The notes: generated by a model not told the origin, from the letters alone. A stretch of 64,000 nt of DNA from Mesonia sediminis (GCF_042684705.1 NZ_JBHULZ010000040.1:62001-126000), one strand, 5' to 3'. Positions 1 through 9,286 are shown, numbered from the stretch's first letter. Made by a program: numbers and translations.

Positions 1-1056
1 AAAAATACGTGCTTTTTTATGCACATCGATTACAACAGTGGGTTCAAAATAAGTTTTTCGGCGTTTGCCACCTAGAATTAAGCGAGCGCCTTTGGTAAGT
101 GAATCTTCGAGTTGTTTTTCTAGTTCTTCGGCTAAATCTTCTCGCGCCATTACACCAATAAAGGTATCTTCATCTTGAGGGTTTCCACTTTTTAATTCGC
201 GTACCTGCGTGATGAATTTCTCAACAAATTCAAGATAGACAGATTCTTGAACCAAAAGCCTTTTTCCCGCAATACAGCTTTGCCCTGTATTCTGAAAACG
301 CGCTTGAACGCATGTTTTTACGGTTTCTTCTAGGTTGGCATCTTCAAAAACCACTAGAGCATTACTTCCACCCAATTCCAATACCGAAGGTTTTATTAAT
401 TCGCTTGCTTTTGAAGCTACTGCGCTACCTGCCGGTTTGCTACCGGTTAGACTTACGGCTTTAACCCGATCGTCTTTGAGTATGGAATTTACCTTCTTGC
501 TACTAATCACTAAATTTTGGTAACAACCTTCGGGAAAACCGGCTTCATTAAAAGCTTCTTCAATAAGTTCTGCACATCCCATCACATTGCTAGCGTGCTT
601 TAAAAGCACTGTATTACCAGCCATTAAGGTAGGTATAGCAAACCTGAATACTTGCCAAAACGGATAATTCCAAGGCATAACGCCCAAAATTATCCCTAAA
701 GGGTCATAACGCACCAAAGATTTATACGCATCGGTTTCGATAACTTCATTCTGCAAAGCTTCGGCTGCGTTGTCGGCATAATAATCACAGACCCAAGCAC
801 ATTTTTCAACTTCGGCTTTAGCCTGGCTGATGGGCTTACCCATTTCTTGGGTAATCATCGCTGCATATTTATCGGTATTTTCACGTAAAACTTGGCCTAT
901 AGCTCGTACAAATTTAGCACGACTACTCAAGCTATGCGTGCGCCAAACTTTATATTGTTTTTCGGCGCGTTTAAGTTTTTTATTGAGTATTGATTTTGTG
1001 TCTTGGCGGTATTTTTTTATGGTCTCTCCCGTGTACGGATTTATAGATTTAATCAT
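1..1056 (-). CDS. NAD(P)-dependent aldehyde dehydrogenase, probably succinate-semialdehyde dehydrogenase (partial)
   Basis: The N-terminal 352 residues of an aldehyde dehydrogenase; the 3' end lies beyond the left edge. The first residues read MIKSINPYTGE. The PWNYPFW motif that helps bind cofactor, the catalytic Glu227 in LELGGS and the nucleophile Cys261 in GQSCIAGKR are all present, so the enzyme should be active. This family oxidises aldehydes to acids, and the overall resemblance is to succinate-semialdehyde dehydrogenases that feed 4-aminobutyrate carbon into the TCA cycle. Substrate is inferred only from general similarity. The start ATG at 1056 is followed upstream by a 119-nt spacer shared with the divergent gene at 1176; I see no clear TAnnTTTG promoter there. 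Confidence 0.88.
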   Translation of the reverse strand, partial: MIKSINPYTGETIKKYRQDTKSILNKKLKRAEKQYKVWRTHSLSSRAKFVRAIGQVLRENTDKYAAMITQEMGKPISQAKAEVEKCAWVCDYYADNAAEALQNEVIETDAYKSLVRYDPLGIILGVMPWNYPFWQVFRFAIPTLMAGNTVLLKHASNVMGCAELIEEAFNEAGFPEGCYQNLVISSKKVNSILKDDRVKAVSLTGSKPAGSAVASKASELIKPSVLELGGSNALVVFEDANLEETVKTCVQARFQNTGQSCIAGKRLLVQESVYLEFVEKFITQVRELKSGNPQDEDTFIGVMAREDLAEELEKQLEDSLTKGARLILGGKRRKTYFEPTVVIDVHKKARIF

Positions 1057-1175
1057 AGTTTCATTTTAGGTTAAAAATAAGCATCTGTAGTAGAATTCAA
1101 TTTTTTATTAAGATGATTTTAACGTGTAGCTCTAGGCATTTTCTGTATTTTTATTAAAAACTAGTTTTATCTGTT

Positions 1176-1568
1176 ATGAAATCAAGATCTGAAGCACTTT
1201 TTCAGTTAAGACCAAATTTAAATCTAGCTACCTCTCCCCTTCAAACTCCGCTTGAGCATTTTCAAAACACTTGTTTACGACCTATTTTAAAATTCCAGAA
1301 TGAGTTGCTGTTAGAGGTTTTTAAAATGCATATCCGCAAAAGGAAAAACCTGTTTTATAGTTTAAAAAAAGAGGATCGCCCAACGTATATTTCAAATGAA
1401 ATCAACAAAGACAATCAGCTAAGAAAATTACTACAAGGAATCACTCTAGCACTTTTCACCCTTGAGGAAATGGATTTCTACCAGGAAAATAAATCTGAGG
1501 TTAATAAACGTATCAACAGGCTTATCGCGCAACGCTTAATCGATCAGCTACAGCTACTAGAAGCTTAA
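1176..1568 (+). CDS. conserved hypothetical protein of Flavobacteriia
   Basis: A 130-residue soluble, basic, mostly helical protein with no signal peptide or membrane segment. The N terminus (MKSRSEALFQLRPN) and the middle motif HFQNTCLRPILKFQN resemble a small conserved flavobacterial family that databases sometimes label glyoxalase; I see none of the metal ligands of glyoxalase I or II, so I do not adopt that name. It lies 14 nt upstream of corA and is probably co-transcribed with it. No function can be assigned from the sequence. Confidence 0.72.
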   Translation: MKSRSEALFQLRPNLNLATSPLQTPLEHFQNTCLRPILKFQNELLLEVFKMHIRKRKNLFYSLKKEDRPTYISNEINKDNQLRKLLQGITLALFTLEEMDFYQENKSEVNKRINRLIAQRLIDQLQLLEA

Positions 1569-1582
1569 AACATTTAAAAACT

Positions 1583-2659
1583 ATGCGTAAACCGCGAAAG
1601 AAAAAAGTAAAAAGCAAAAAATCAATTGTTAACCAAATACCAGGAAAGGTAGTTTATGTAGGAGAAAAACAAACCCAAGATACCCTAATAGAGGTATTTG
1701 AATACAGTAAAGACTTTTTAACCTATAAAAAGTTGGCACAGGTTGAAGAGGCCTTTGCCTATAAAGACAGTAAAAATATTGCTTGGATAGATTTTGATGG
1801 CTTGAACAATACCCAAGCTATCGAATCTTTAGGAAATCACTTTGGCTTACACCCCTTATTGTTAGAAGATATTGTTAATACACGCCAACGGCCTAAAATA
1901 GATGTGTATGAAGATTATATTTTTATACAAATAAAAATGTTGTATTATGATACACAAGATGTTTTAATAAAAGAACACGTGAGCATTGCTTTTGGAGAAA
2001 ATTATGTAATTAGCTTTCAAGAAGCAGAGAGCGACGTTTTTGATGGTGTAAGGGAGCGATTGCAAAATGCACAAGGCCGCTTGCGTACCTTTAAAACCGA
2101 TTACTTAGCCTATGCCTTACTCGATGCTATTCTTGATCATTATTTTGAGGTGGTTGAACAACTGGCCGAAAAAGTTGAAAATTTAGAAGATAACCTGTTC
2201 ACCAATAATGTAAACAACCAAACAGCGCTAGATATACAAGAATTAAAACGTGAAATTATTAGGGTGCGTAAGGCTATTTTTCCTGTTAAAGAAGTTATTG
2301 CACGCCTAGAGAACGGATCGCATAAACTCATAGAAGCACGTACCAAAAATTACTTGCGTGATTTGCACGACCACGGTATACAGGTAGCTGAAAATATTGA
2401 AATTTACCGAGAAATGACTTGGGGACTTATGGATATGTATATGAGTAGTATTTCTAACAAAATGAATGAAGTGATGAAGGTACTAACCATTATGGCAAGT
2501 ATTTTTATACCCCTTACTTTCATCGCAGGTATTTACGGGATGAATTTTGATCATATGCCCGAGCTAGATTGGGAGTATGGCTACTATTATACTTGGGGAG
2601 TTATGATTTTAATAAGTTTGGCATTAGTAATTTACTTTAAGCGTAAAAACTGGTGGTAA
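1583..2659 (+). CDS. corA: CorA-family magnesium/cobalt transporter
   Basis: A 358-residue CorA channel. The long soluble N-terminal domain (about 1-290) ends in the stalk helix, followed by two membrane helices near 300-317 and 335-352. The family signature GMN is at 319-321 in YGMNFDHMPEL, and the protein ends in a short basic tail (KRKNWW). CorA pentamers carry Mg2+, and often Co2+ or Ni2+, across the inner membrane down the electrical gradient. The first 17 residues are very basic (RKPRKKKVKSKK), a common feature of the Bacteroidota versions. Spacing of 14 nt after the preceding small gene suggests a short operon. Confidence 0.95.
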   Translation: MRKPRKKKVKSKKSIVNQIPGKVVYVGEKQTQDTLIEVFEYSKDFLTYKKLAQVEEAFAYKDSKNIAWIDFDGLNNTQAIESLGNHFGLHPLLLEDIVNTRQRPKIDVYEDYIFIQIKMLYYDTQDVLIKEHVSIAFGENYVISFQEAESDVFDGVRERLQNAQGRLRTFKTDYLAYALLDAILDHYFEVVEQLAEKVENLEDNLFTNNVNNQTALDIQELKREIIRVRKAIFPVKEVIARLENGSHKLIEARTKNYLRDLHDHGIQVAENIEIYREMTWGLMDMYMSSISNKMNEVMKVLTIMASIFIPLTFIAGIYGMNFDHMPELDWEYGYYYTWGVMILISLALVIYFKRKNWW

Positions 2660-2694
2660 AACGAAACAGCTTTTCTTTTTAGTAAACTGAACCA

Positions 2695-3042
2695 ATGATT
2701 GCTTTAGTAGATAAACATTTTTTGATTTTGCTGGCAGGCTATGGATTTATTTCGGTTTTAGCCGGAATTATGTTGAGAACATACCCCCCTAAGAAGATCA
2801 ATTCTTTTTATGGTTATAGCAGTTACCGCTCTCGAAAAAATAAAATCTACTGGTTTAAAGCGCAACAATTTGCGGCAAAATATATATTGCAAATAGGACT
2901 TATTAGCTTGTTTTGCGCTCCGTTAGATTTACTAGAAATATTTTTTCCTTTTTGGTCTGCTGCCTTTGGGTTAACTTTTATAGCCATAACAATCGTTTGG
3001 CTCATTTTAAAAGTTGAAAATGGTTTGAAAGCTTTAGAATAA
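2695..3042 (+). CDS. SdpI/YfhL-family membrane protein
   Basis: A 115-residue protein with about three membrane helices (near 8-27, 60-80, 85-105). The central motif N-x-F-Y-G-Y-S-S-Y-R-S, followed by N-K-I-Y-W-F-K-A, matches the SdpI-family pattern (NxxxGYRT...W..A). In Bacillus SdpI protects against the SdpC toxin, but most members, including this one, have no known toxin partner; no sdpC-like gene is nearby. It follows corA by 35 nt and ends 15 nt from the convergent gene at 3058. Confidence 0.7.
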   Translation: MIALVDKHFLILLAGYGFISVLAGIMLRTYPPKKINSFYGYSSYRSRKNKIYWFKAQQFAAKYILQIGLISLFCAPLDLLEIFFPFWSAAFGLTFIAITIVWLILKVENGLKALE

Positions 3043-3057
3043 GCTATTTAATTGGAT

Positions 3058-3750
3058 TCAAGCTTTTGATTTTCTTTTTCGGTAATCTAACCAAATAAAA
3101 ATTCCGTAAAGCAAAATACCAGCTCCACCAATATAATATAGACTTTCTTTTAGCTGGTTTATACTGCTAGAGAAATAAGCAATGGCAACACTTAAAGGAA
3201 TAATACCAGCTAAGGTAGCCCCTATGAATTTAAAAAAATTCATTTTCATTCCACCGGCAATAAAACTGATGGCATCATTAGACAAGAATGGAGAAATGCG
3301 AAACAACAGCACGCTTAAAAACCCGTATTCTTTTACCCAAAAGCTTAATTTCTTATAATTTTTCTTTCCTGAAATTCGTTTGATATTGTGGTGCCCAATT
3401 TGTAATCCGAGTACATAGCCTAAACTCGAGGCAATAAACACACCGCTTACCGAAATGGCTACCGCTTCAAAAAAGCCATAAGCCAATGCCGCTACCACCA
3501 TGGGCAACCAAGAAGGAACCACGATTAAAAACATCTGTAATACAATAATTAGCACTAAGATAAGCGCTCCCCAAAAACCAAAGCCACTTATAATTTTTTG
3601 TACCTCTTGGGTATTGCCCGCTAAGAGTGCCGCCCACAAATCTTGGGTAACCGATTTAAAGCTCGGAATAAAAGCATAGCAAAGCCCTAAAATGCCAAAT
3701 ACCAATAAACTAATGAAGACTGCGCTATATTTTTTTAGGAGATTTTGCAT
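3058..3750 (-). CDS. TVP38/TMEM64 (VTT/DedA-like) family membrane protein
   Basis: A 230-residue polytopic inner-membrane protein with about five to six hydrophobic segments. The VTT-domain core is recognisable: the re-entrant region near 75-110 (VVPSWLPMVVAALAYG), the GYVLG motif, and the conserved FRISPFLSNDAISFIAGG stretch near 148-165. Members of this superfamily act in lipid scrambling or transport (TMEM41/VMP1, DedA), and bacterial TVP38 proteins are mostly uncharacterised. The gene sits 16 nt downstream of truA on the same strand and is probably read through from it. The C terminus is basic (DYRKRKSKA), consistent with a cytoplasmic tail. Confidence 0.83.
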   Translation of the reverse strand: MQNLLKKYSAVFISLLVFGILGLCYAFIPSFKSVTQDLWAALLAGNTQEVQKIISGFGFWGALILVLIIVLQMFLIVVPSWLPMVVAALAYGFFEAVAISVSGVFIASSLGYVLGLQIGHHNIKRISGKKNYKKLSFWVKEYGFLSVLLFRISPFLSNDAISFIAGGMKMNFFKFIGATLAGIIPLSVAIAYFSSSINQLKESLYYIGGAGILLYGIFIWLDYRKRKSKA

Positions 3751-3766
3751 GCTATAAACTATTACT

Positions 3767-4552
3767 TTACGGATTTAATTTTACTTGATGCAAGATAAGT
3801 CCAGAAGCCGGAGCAATATGTTCTAGTTTTATGTCATTATCAGGATTTAAAGTTGATTTGATAAAGTCAAGGTTTACATCTCCCCTACCTAGATCGATAA
3901 GCGCTCCCATCATAAGTCTGATCTGATGCCGTTTAAAACCGCTACCTTTAATTTTAAAGACATAACTTTTTTCTGGAAAAAAATTAGCTGTGTACACATC
4001 ATTCTCCACTAATTCACAAGAAAAAATCTCTCCCGTTGTAACCGTTTGCGGACTAGGTCTAAAAGCATAAGCCCTAAAATCATGCTTTCCTACAAATAAG
4101 CTAGCTCCTTGAGCCATTAAATCAATATCCAGATCATCTTTTACATAGGCCATAAACGGCGCAGCAAAGGGATGAAATTTTTTAGCAAAAGCAAAAAAGT
4201 AATGGTACTCCTTCACTTTAGCATTTTTTATAATGTTAAAATCACGCGTGGTCTCTTCAATTCCTAAGGCGCGTATGTCGGGTGGTAGATTCTTGTTCAA
4301 CAAATCTAGAAATCCGCTGCATTCTAACTTATTTTCATAAATAAATAATTCGACATAAGTTTGGTTTACCGAAACCTTAGCATCTGTTCTGCCTGCTGCG
4401 ATTACCTTAAACCGTGCCCTATCTAAAATGTATGAAAGCGTGCGTTCTAGCATACGTTCTACCGTATTAACATCGGGTTGTTTTTGCCAACCATGGTATC
4501 TAAAACCCAAGTACTGAAGCTTAATGAGGTAATAATAGCGTTGGGGTTGCAT
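3767..4552 (-). CDS. truA: tRNA pseudouridine(38-40) synthase TruA
   Basis: A 261-residue TruA, which isomerises uridines 38-40 in the anticodon stem of many tRNAs to pseudouridine. The catalytic Asp57 lies in the signature AGRTDAKVS (53-61). The conserved GFRYHGWQ near the N terminus (16-23) and the C-terminal RHQIRLMMGALIDLGRG motif are also present. Normal length for the family. Its own promoter must lie in the 88-nt spacer after the terminator hairpin at 4588-4622 that ends the upstream SPFH gene. Confidence 0.95.
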   Translation of the reverse strand: MQPQRYYYLIKLQYLGFRYHGWQKQPDVNTVERMLERTLSYILDRARFKVIAAGRTDAKVSVNQTYVELFIYENKLECSGFLDLLNKNLPPDIRALGIEETTRDFNIIKNAKVKEYHYFFAFAKKFHPFAAPFMAYVKDDLDIDLMAQGASLFVGKHDFRAYAFRPSPQTVTTGEIFSCELVENDVYTANFFPEKSYVFKIKGSGFKRHQIRLMMGALIDLGRGDVNLDFIKSTLNPDNDIKLEHIAPASGLILHQVKLNP

Positions 4553-4587
4553 GATTTAAAAGTTACTTTTAGGTCAATTATAACAAA

Positions 4588-4622
4588 GAAAAACCCGTTT
4601 AAAAAAAATTAAACAGGTTTTT
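4588..4622 (-). terminator. Rho-independent terminator after the SPFH gene
   Basis: Arms at 4589-4602 and 4609-4622 pair over 14 positions with one C/A mismatch; loop of six A/T. Read on the minus strand the hairpin is followed by T-rich sequence. It lies between the SPFH stop (4641) and truA. Confidence 0.75.
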
Positions 4623-4640
4623 AACTGAATAAACTTATTT

Positions 4641-5456
4641 TTATTTGTCATTAAGTATTATAGGCATTCCGGTTTCACCACCTCCAATAATTACTGTTTT
4701 GGCATTATTTGAACGTGCTAGCTCTAAAGTTGCTTGAATTCCTTTTTCTTGTAAAACCTTATCGGTTAAGGATTCGCTTAAAATACGGTTGGCACGGGCT
4801 TTACCCTCTGCTTCAATTTTTTGACGCTCGGCTTCTTTGGTCGCTTTGGTAAGTCTAAACTCATATTCTAAAGATTCTTGCTCTTGTTTTAATTTACGCT
4901 CAATCGCATCTTTAATACTAGGAGGCAAAGTTACATCGCGTACCAAAATTTCATTGAGCTGTATGTATTGGTCATCTACAATATTTTCGGTTTCGGTGTA
5001 GATTTCCTCTTGAATGGCGTCTCTCTTTGAGGCATATAATTGTTCTGGTGTATATCTACCTACCACACTACGTGCTGCAGAGCGTATAGCTGGTAATAAA
5101 ACACGTTGCGTATAATCTTCGCCTTTTTCTTGGTGTAATTTACCTAATTTGCCATAAATAGGTTGAAACCAAGCCGATGCATCAATTTTTATTTCCAATC
5201 CGTTGCTAGATAATACCTTCATTTTTTCGAAGACTTCTTGTTGTCTCACCTCGTAAATAAAAACGTCATTCCAAGGCGCTACAAAGTGAAAGCCTTCACC
5301 CATAGGGGATTCATCTGTAACCACACCTCCGCCAAAAGTTTTGTAAAGCACTCCAGCCTCTCCTGAGCCGATGGTAACCGTTGATTTAAATACAATAATT
5401 AATACCACTACACCAATAAATATAGCAGGTAAAGCAATTTTAGGTAATTTTTCCAT
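4641..5456 (-). CDS. SPFH/prohibitin-family membrane protein
   Basis: A 271-residue protein with one N-terminal membrane anchor (about 8-28) and an SPFH/Band 7 domain after it (GSGEAGVLYKTFGG at 32-45, ...VRQQEVFEKMKVLSSNGLEI), then a long charged coiled coil (about 185-225) and a short hydrophobic tail. Bacterial prohibitin-like proteins form large rings in the inner membrane that scaffold microdomains or control FtsH protease access. No protease gene adjoins here. It lies 9 nt downstream of the large vWA-type membrane protein gene (5466-7496), so the two are probably co-expressed; a terminator follows. Confidence 0.85.
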   Translation of the reverse strand: MEKLPKIALPAIFIGVVVLIIVFKSTVTIGSGEAGVLYKTFGGGVVTDESPMGEGFHFVAPWNDVFIYEVRQQEVFEKMKVLSSNGLEIKIDASAWFQPIYGKLGKLHQEKGEDYTQRVLLPAIRSAARSVVGRYTPEQLYASKRDAIQEEIYTETENIVDDQYIQLNEILVRDVTLPPSIKDAIERKLKQEQESLEYEFRLTKATKEAERQKIEAEGKARANRILSESLTDKVLQEKGIQATLELARSNNAKTVIIGGGETGMPIILNDK

Positions 5457-5465
5457 TTTTAATAT

Positions 5466-7496
5466 TTAAGTTAATCCGTTATACTTTCTTAAAAACCATT
5501 CTAGACTTAGCAACAACACCCACAGGCCTAAAAGCCACTTGAATTCTATTAATTCTACTTTTTTAGTAAGCGTGCGTTGTACTGGTTTGTAAATATCTGT
5601 TTGAAGTAGTTTTGTTTTTAAAGATAAAAAATCTTCACTGTAATACAAGGTATCGCTAATCTTATTAAGTTCGCTTACTTGCGCATGGTTAAACTGCTCT
5701 TCTATATCAAAGGCAGTTACCACAAAATCACCAGTTTGCAAGCTATTTTCACCCTCTACTTGGGCGGTAAAAGTATAAGAACCAGGTGCAAGCGCTCCTA
5801 AATTGGTCACATAATTGCCATCTACATAATTTAGACTGTAATTTTGTATAGACTCATCTTCTTGTTTCACCACTCGAAGATTTATCGTAGCTTGAGCGTC
5901 TTCTCGATAATTTTTATCTACATACTGTGCCTGCATTCTAATGGGCTCGCCTTGATTAAAAACCGTCTTCATTTCGACCTTAAGTCTTTCACCACGATTG
6001 TTATCGCCTAAAAATTGTATTATGTCGTTTATAAACAAATCGAATGCTTCAAAATTTGCTAAATCAGCAAAATTCTTTACACGCCACTGCCATAAATTCT
6101 CCCCAAAAACAAGTCCGATTCTACGTTGCCCACTTTCCACAAAGTAAACTACAGGTTGCTGTGTAGCAACCCCGTTTATGTTCTGTTGCAATAAGGCTTG
6201 TCCTGTGCTTAAATTACTAATTTCGCCAAATTGATCGCTCAAAGGCGGATAATCTAAAAAATTGATTTTACTGGGTTGATACAATGAAAAGTTTTCATTC
6301 AATTGCGCTTGAAACTCCTCATTTTGATTGATTTTTAATTCTTTACGGAAAGAAGACTGAATCCTATTTAGAAAATTATAGTCTGTTTTTGTACCCCCAA
6401 CAAGGAGATAATTTTTTTGAGTTTTATCTAAGTAATCAAATACCCATTCAAAGTTTTGATTAGGTTGGTACAGAACAAAGTTGGTGTATTCGCTTAATTC
6501 TTCTTGCTTTAATTCATCGATTAATTTAATGTGGGCTTGGCGTTGTTTATTGCTATTGATACTTTTTTTAAGCGCTCCTAAATCGGGATGTAAAAAGCTA
6601 CTAAGTATCAGCACTTTTGATTGCTGATCGACCACTTCGATAAAGAAATCTCTTTGGTTATTTTGTAAGTTTTTTTCCTGGTTTAAAGGAGTAATATAAG
6701 CCGTATATTTATGTTTACCTATACGCTTGGCTGGCAGCATAATCTCTACTTGTTCTCCCTGCTTATCGGCACTAAAGCTCAGCTTTGTCTCATGTACCAC
6801 TCGCGTACCTTTTTTGATTAACAATTTAGACTGAACGCTGGCGTCTCCTTGATAGTTAACAAATATTTCTACAGGAAAACGTTGGTCTAAAAAAGCATAC
6901 GGATTCACATTGAGCAAATCGATGTATACATCGGCGTGTTGGGTGGTGTCTCCTACCACCACCGGAAATATTTCGCTTTGGTATTTGCTGGCGGCATAAA
7001 CAGGTGCTGTACCCTGAGTAGCGTTGCCATCGGTAATTAAAATAAGTGGAGAGTTGGATTCTGGGTATAATCGTGCAAGTTGCTTTAAAGCCTTCCCAGG
7101 ATCACTTGCATTCCCCGAAAATTCCGGTGTTCTAGAAAAATGCAATTCTTCATCAAAGGTAAAAGATTTAACGTTAAATGCCTCTTTGATCTCTTGGTCT
7201 TGAAGTAATTCTTGTAAAAACCTTTTTGTTTGTTTTTCTCCCTTTAAAAAACGAACCGATTTAGAGTTATCGGAAACCACTACAAGATTTGGTTTTTCAA
7301 TACGAACTTGGTTTTGTTCAAACTTGGGATTGATGAGTAAAATCAATCCTACCAATACCGTAAAAAAGCGTAAAACACTAAAATACTTCCAGTGTTTTAC
7401 GCTTTTCTTATTTCTAGGAAAATAGTATAAACCCAATGCAGCAGCTGCGCTTAGCAATACGGCTATTCCTAAAAATAATACGGAAATTAAGCTCAT
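5466..7496 (-). CDS. vWA/BatA-type membrane protein of unknown function
   Basis: A 676-residue protein. Two N-terminal membrane helices (about 3-26 and 38-58) are followed by a periplasmic or cytosolic region with a von Willebrand A-like fold: the MIDAS-type motif D-N-S-K-S (in VVVSDNSKSVRF, about 73-84) and ILITDGNATQG near 152-162. A long beta-rich region leads to a single C-terminal membrane helix near 650-668 (WLLGLWVLLLSLEWFLRKY). The architecture resembles BatA/aerotolerance-type proteins and is shared with the gene at 24371. No enzymatic motif is visible. It is 4 nt after fabG and 9 nt before the SPFH gene, so it is probably part of a fabG-vWA-SPFH transcript. Confidence 0.75.
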   Translation of the reverse strand: MSLISVLFLGIAVLLSAAAALGLYYFPRNKKSVKHWKYFSVLRFFTVLVGLILLINPKFEQNQVRIEKPNLVVVSDNSKSVRFLKGEKQTKRFLQELLQDQEIKEAFNVKSFTFDEELHFSRTPEFSGNASDPGKALKQLARLYPESNSPLILITDGNATQGTAPVYAASKYQSEIFPVVVGDTTQHADVYIDLLNVNPYAFLDQRFPVEIFVNYQGDASVQSKLLIKKGTRVVHETKLSFSADKQGEQVEIMLPAKRIGKHKYTAYITPLNQEKNLQNNQRDFFIEVVDQQSKVLILSSFLHPDLGALKKSINSNKQRQAHIKLIDELKQEELSEYTNFVLYQPNQNFEWVFDYLDKTQKNYLLVGGTKTDYNFLNRIQSSFRKELKINQNEEFQAQLNENFSLYQPSKINFLDYPPLSDQFGEISNLSTGQALLQQNINGVATQQPVVYFVESGQRRIGLVFGENLWQWRVKNFADLANFEAFDLFINDIIQFLGDNNRGERLKVEMKTVFNQGEPIRMQAQYVDKNYREDAQATINLRVVKQEDESIQNYSLNYVDGNYVTNLGALAPGSYTFTAQVEGENSLQTGDFVVTAFDIEEQFNHAQVSELNKISDTLYYSEDFLSLKTKLLQTDIYKPVQRTLTKKVELIEFKWLLGLWVLLLSLEWFLRKYNGLT

Positions 7497-7500
7497 GCTT

Positions 7501-8247
7501 TTAGGTTAACATCCCGCCATCAACGTTGATAACTTGTCCGGTGATGTATGCACTCATATCAGACCCAAGGAAAACACATGCGTTTGCAATATCTTCGGGT
7601 GACCCACCTCTTTTTAAAGGTATAGCCTGTCTCCAACCCTCAACGGTTTTTTCATCTAATTTATCGGTCATTTCGGTTTCAATAAAACCAGGTGCGATCA
7701 CGTTACTACGAATATTTCTGCTTCCTAACTCAAGGGCTATAGATTTCGAGAAACCAATCATTCCTGCTTTAGAAGCTGCGTAATTAGCTTGACCAGCATT
7801 TCCTTTCACACCTACTACAGAACTCATATTGATGATACTTCCTTTTCGTTGTTTCAACATAGTACGCTGTACCGCTTTGGTCATATTAAAAATAGACTTT
7901 AGGTTCACCTCAATCACCTTATCAAAATCTGCCTCGCTCATACGCATGAGCAGATTATCTTTTGTGATACCCGCATTGTTAACCAGAATATCTATACTAT
8001 CAAATTCTTCATTAACTTGCTCTACCAGTTTTTGAGCCTCCTCAAAATTGGCTGCATTGCTTTGGTAAGCCTTGGCTTTTACACCTAAACTTTGTAATTC
8101 TTTTTCGAGTTCTTCGGCTGCTTGTTTTGATGAGCTATAGGTGAAAGCTACATTGGCGCCTTGTTGAGCAAAGGCTAAGGCAATACCTTTCCCTATACCA
8201 CGACTTGCTCCTGTAACAATTGCGTTTTTACCTGCTAATAATTTCAT
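7501..8247 (-). CDS. fabG: 3-oxoacyl-[acyl-carrier-protein] reductase FabG
   Basis: A 248-residue short-chain dehydrogenase that reduces 3-oxoacyl-ACP with NADPH in the fatty acid elongation cycle. The cofactor motif TGASRGIG is at 12-19, NNAG at 90-93, and the catalytic Ser143, Tyr156 and Lys160 (YAASK) are in place. I chose the ATG at 8247 (MKLLAGKNAIVTG) because it matches the usual FabG N terminus; a longer reading from 8292 would begin about 5 nt after the expected transcription start set by the promoter at 8304-8333. FabG supplies 3-hydroxyacyl chains that fit the nearby lipid A genes. Confidence 0.93.
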   Translation of the reverse strand: MKLLAGKNAIVTGASRGIGKGIALAFAQQGANVAFTYSSSKQAAEELEKELQSLGVKAKAYQSNAANFEEAQKLVEQVNEEFDSIDILVNNAGITKDNLLMRMSEADFDKVIEVNLKSIFNMTKAVQRTMLKQRKGSIINMSSVVGVKGNAGQANYAASKAGMIGFSKSIALELGSRNIRSNVIAPGFIETEMTDKLDEKTVEGWRQAIPLKRGGSPEDIANACVFLGSDMSAYITGQVINVDGGMLT

Positions 8248-8303
8248 TCTTTTTAAGTTTGTTTTATCTAAGTCATTTGCTAAATTCAGCAAAATACTTT
8301 GCT

Positions 8304-8333
8304 CAAATATAATAATCTATTTAAGTTTTTCAA
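8304..8333 (-). promoter_or_regulatory. Bacteroidota-type promoter of fabG
   Basis: On the minus strand TTG (8331-8333) is followed after 19 nt by TATATTTG (8304-8311), an exact match to the TTG-N19-TAnnTTTG pattern. Expected transcription start is near 8297, giving a leader of about 50 nt to the ATG at 8247. The TTG lies immediately after the sucD terminator. Confidence 0.7.
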
Positions 8334-8334
8334 T

Positions 8335-8370
8335 AAAAAAACCCTGCTTTGTTTTAAGCAGGGTTTATTC
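8335..8370 (-). terminator. Rho-independent terminator of sucD
   Basis: Perfect 11-bp stem (8339-8349 with 8356-8366), six-nt loop; on the minus strand the right-hand arm runs into a run of T. It lies 18 nt after the sucD stop and directly before the fabG promoter. Confidence 0.85.
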
Positions 8371-8387
8371 TTTATTTCAGTTAAAAA

Positions 8388-9260
8388 TTAGCCCATTACT
8401 TCAGCTACTTTTTTACCGATTTCTGCTGGTGAATCCACAACGTGAATCCCGCATTCTCTCATGATTTTCTTCTTAGCTTGAGCAGTGTCTTCACTACCTC
8501 CTACTATGGCACCTGCGTGACCCATTGTTCTACCTGCTGGAGCGGTTTCTCCAGCAATAAAGCCTACGATTGGTTTTTTAGAACCGCTAGCTTTGTACCA
8601 TTTTGCTGCATCGGCTTCTAATTGACCACCAATCTCGCCAATCATTACCACACATTTGGTGTCTTCATCATTAATCAATAATTCTACCGCTTCTTTGGTG
8701 GTAGTTCCAATGATAGGGTCTCCTCCAATACCAATTGCAGTAGTAATACCTAAACCTTCTTTTACCACTTGGTCTGCTGCCTCATAGGTTAAAGTACCTG
8801 ATTTTGAAACAATCCCTACATTTCCTGGTTTAAAAACAAAACCTGGCATTATACCCACTTTGGCCTCACCTGGTGTAATTACTCCTGGACAGTTTGGACC
8901 TATAAGTCTACAATCTTTATCTTTGATATAATCTGAAGCCTTAATCATATCGGCTACAGGAATCCCTTCGGTTATAGTAATAATTACTTTAATTCCTGCA
9001 TCAGCTGCCTCCATAATAGCATCGGCTGCAAATGCCGGCGGTACAAAAATAATACTGGTATCTGCATTCACTTCTTTTACCGCTTCAGCAACTGTATTGA
9101 ATACTGGCTTACCCAAGTGCTTTTGCCCTCCTTTACCAGGAGTAACTCCTCCTACTACATTGGTACCATATTCTATCATTTGTTCGGCGTGGAAAGTACC
9201 TTCACTTCCAGTAAAACCTTGTACGATTATATTTGAATTCTTATTTACTAAAACACTCAT
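8388..9260 (-). CDS. sucD: succinate-CoA ligase, alpha subunit
   Basis: A 290-residue SucD. With SucC it interconverts succinyl-CoA and succinate with ADP or GDP phosphorylation in the TCA cycle. The CoA-binding Rossmann domain has GFTGSEGTFH at 15-24, and the histidine that is transiently phosphorylated is His248 in GRTMGHAGAIVGG. Full length. The beta-subunit gene sucC is not next to it in this window, and the gene is bounded by its own promoter element (9287-9294) and a strong terminator, so it is transcribed alone. Confidence 0.96.
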   Translation of the reverse strand: MSVLVNKNSNIIVQGFTGSEGTFHAEQMIEYGTNVVGGVTPGKGGQKHLGKPVFNTVAEAVKEVNADTSIIFVPPAFAADAIMEAADAGIKVIITITEGIPVADMIKASDYIKDKDCRLIGPNCPGVITPGEAKVGIMPGFVFKPGNVGIVSKSGTLTYEAADQVVKEGLGITTAIGIGGDPIIGTTTKEAVELLINDEDTKCVVMIGEIGGQLEADAAKWYKASGSKKPIVGFIAGETAPAGRTMGHAGAIVGGSEDTAQAKKKIMRECGIHVVDSPAEIGKKVAEVMG

Positions 9261-9286
9261 AATTTGTTCTTGAATTTATTGTCTTG

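Noticed and set aside
830..1069. Open frame on the plus strand over the aldehyde dehydrogenase gene
   Set aside because: It is the antisense shadow of a well-supported gene with complete catalytic motifs.
1176..1568. Glyoxalase annotation
   Set aside because: None of the expected metal ligands or repeats is visible; the name seems to be a propagated label.
2695..3042. Toxin-immunity system around the SdpI-like protein
   Set aside because: No sdpC-like toxin, SdpR-like repressor or other small secreted protein is encoded nearby.
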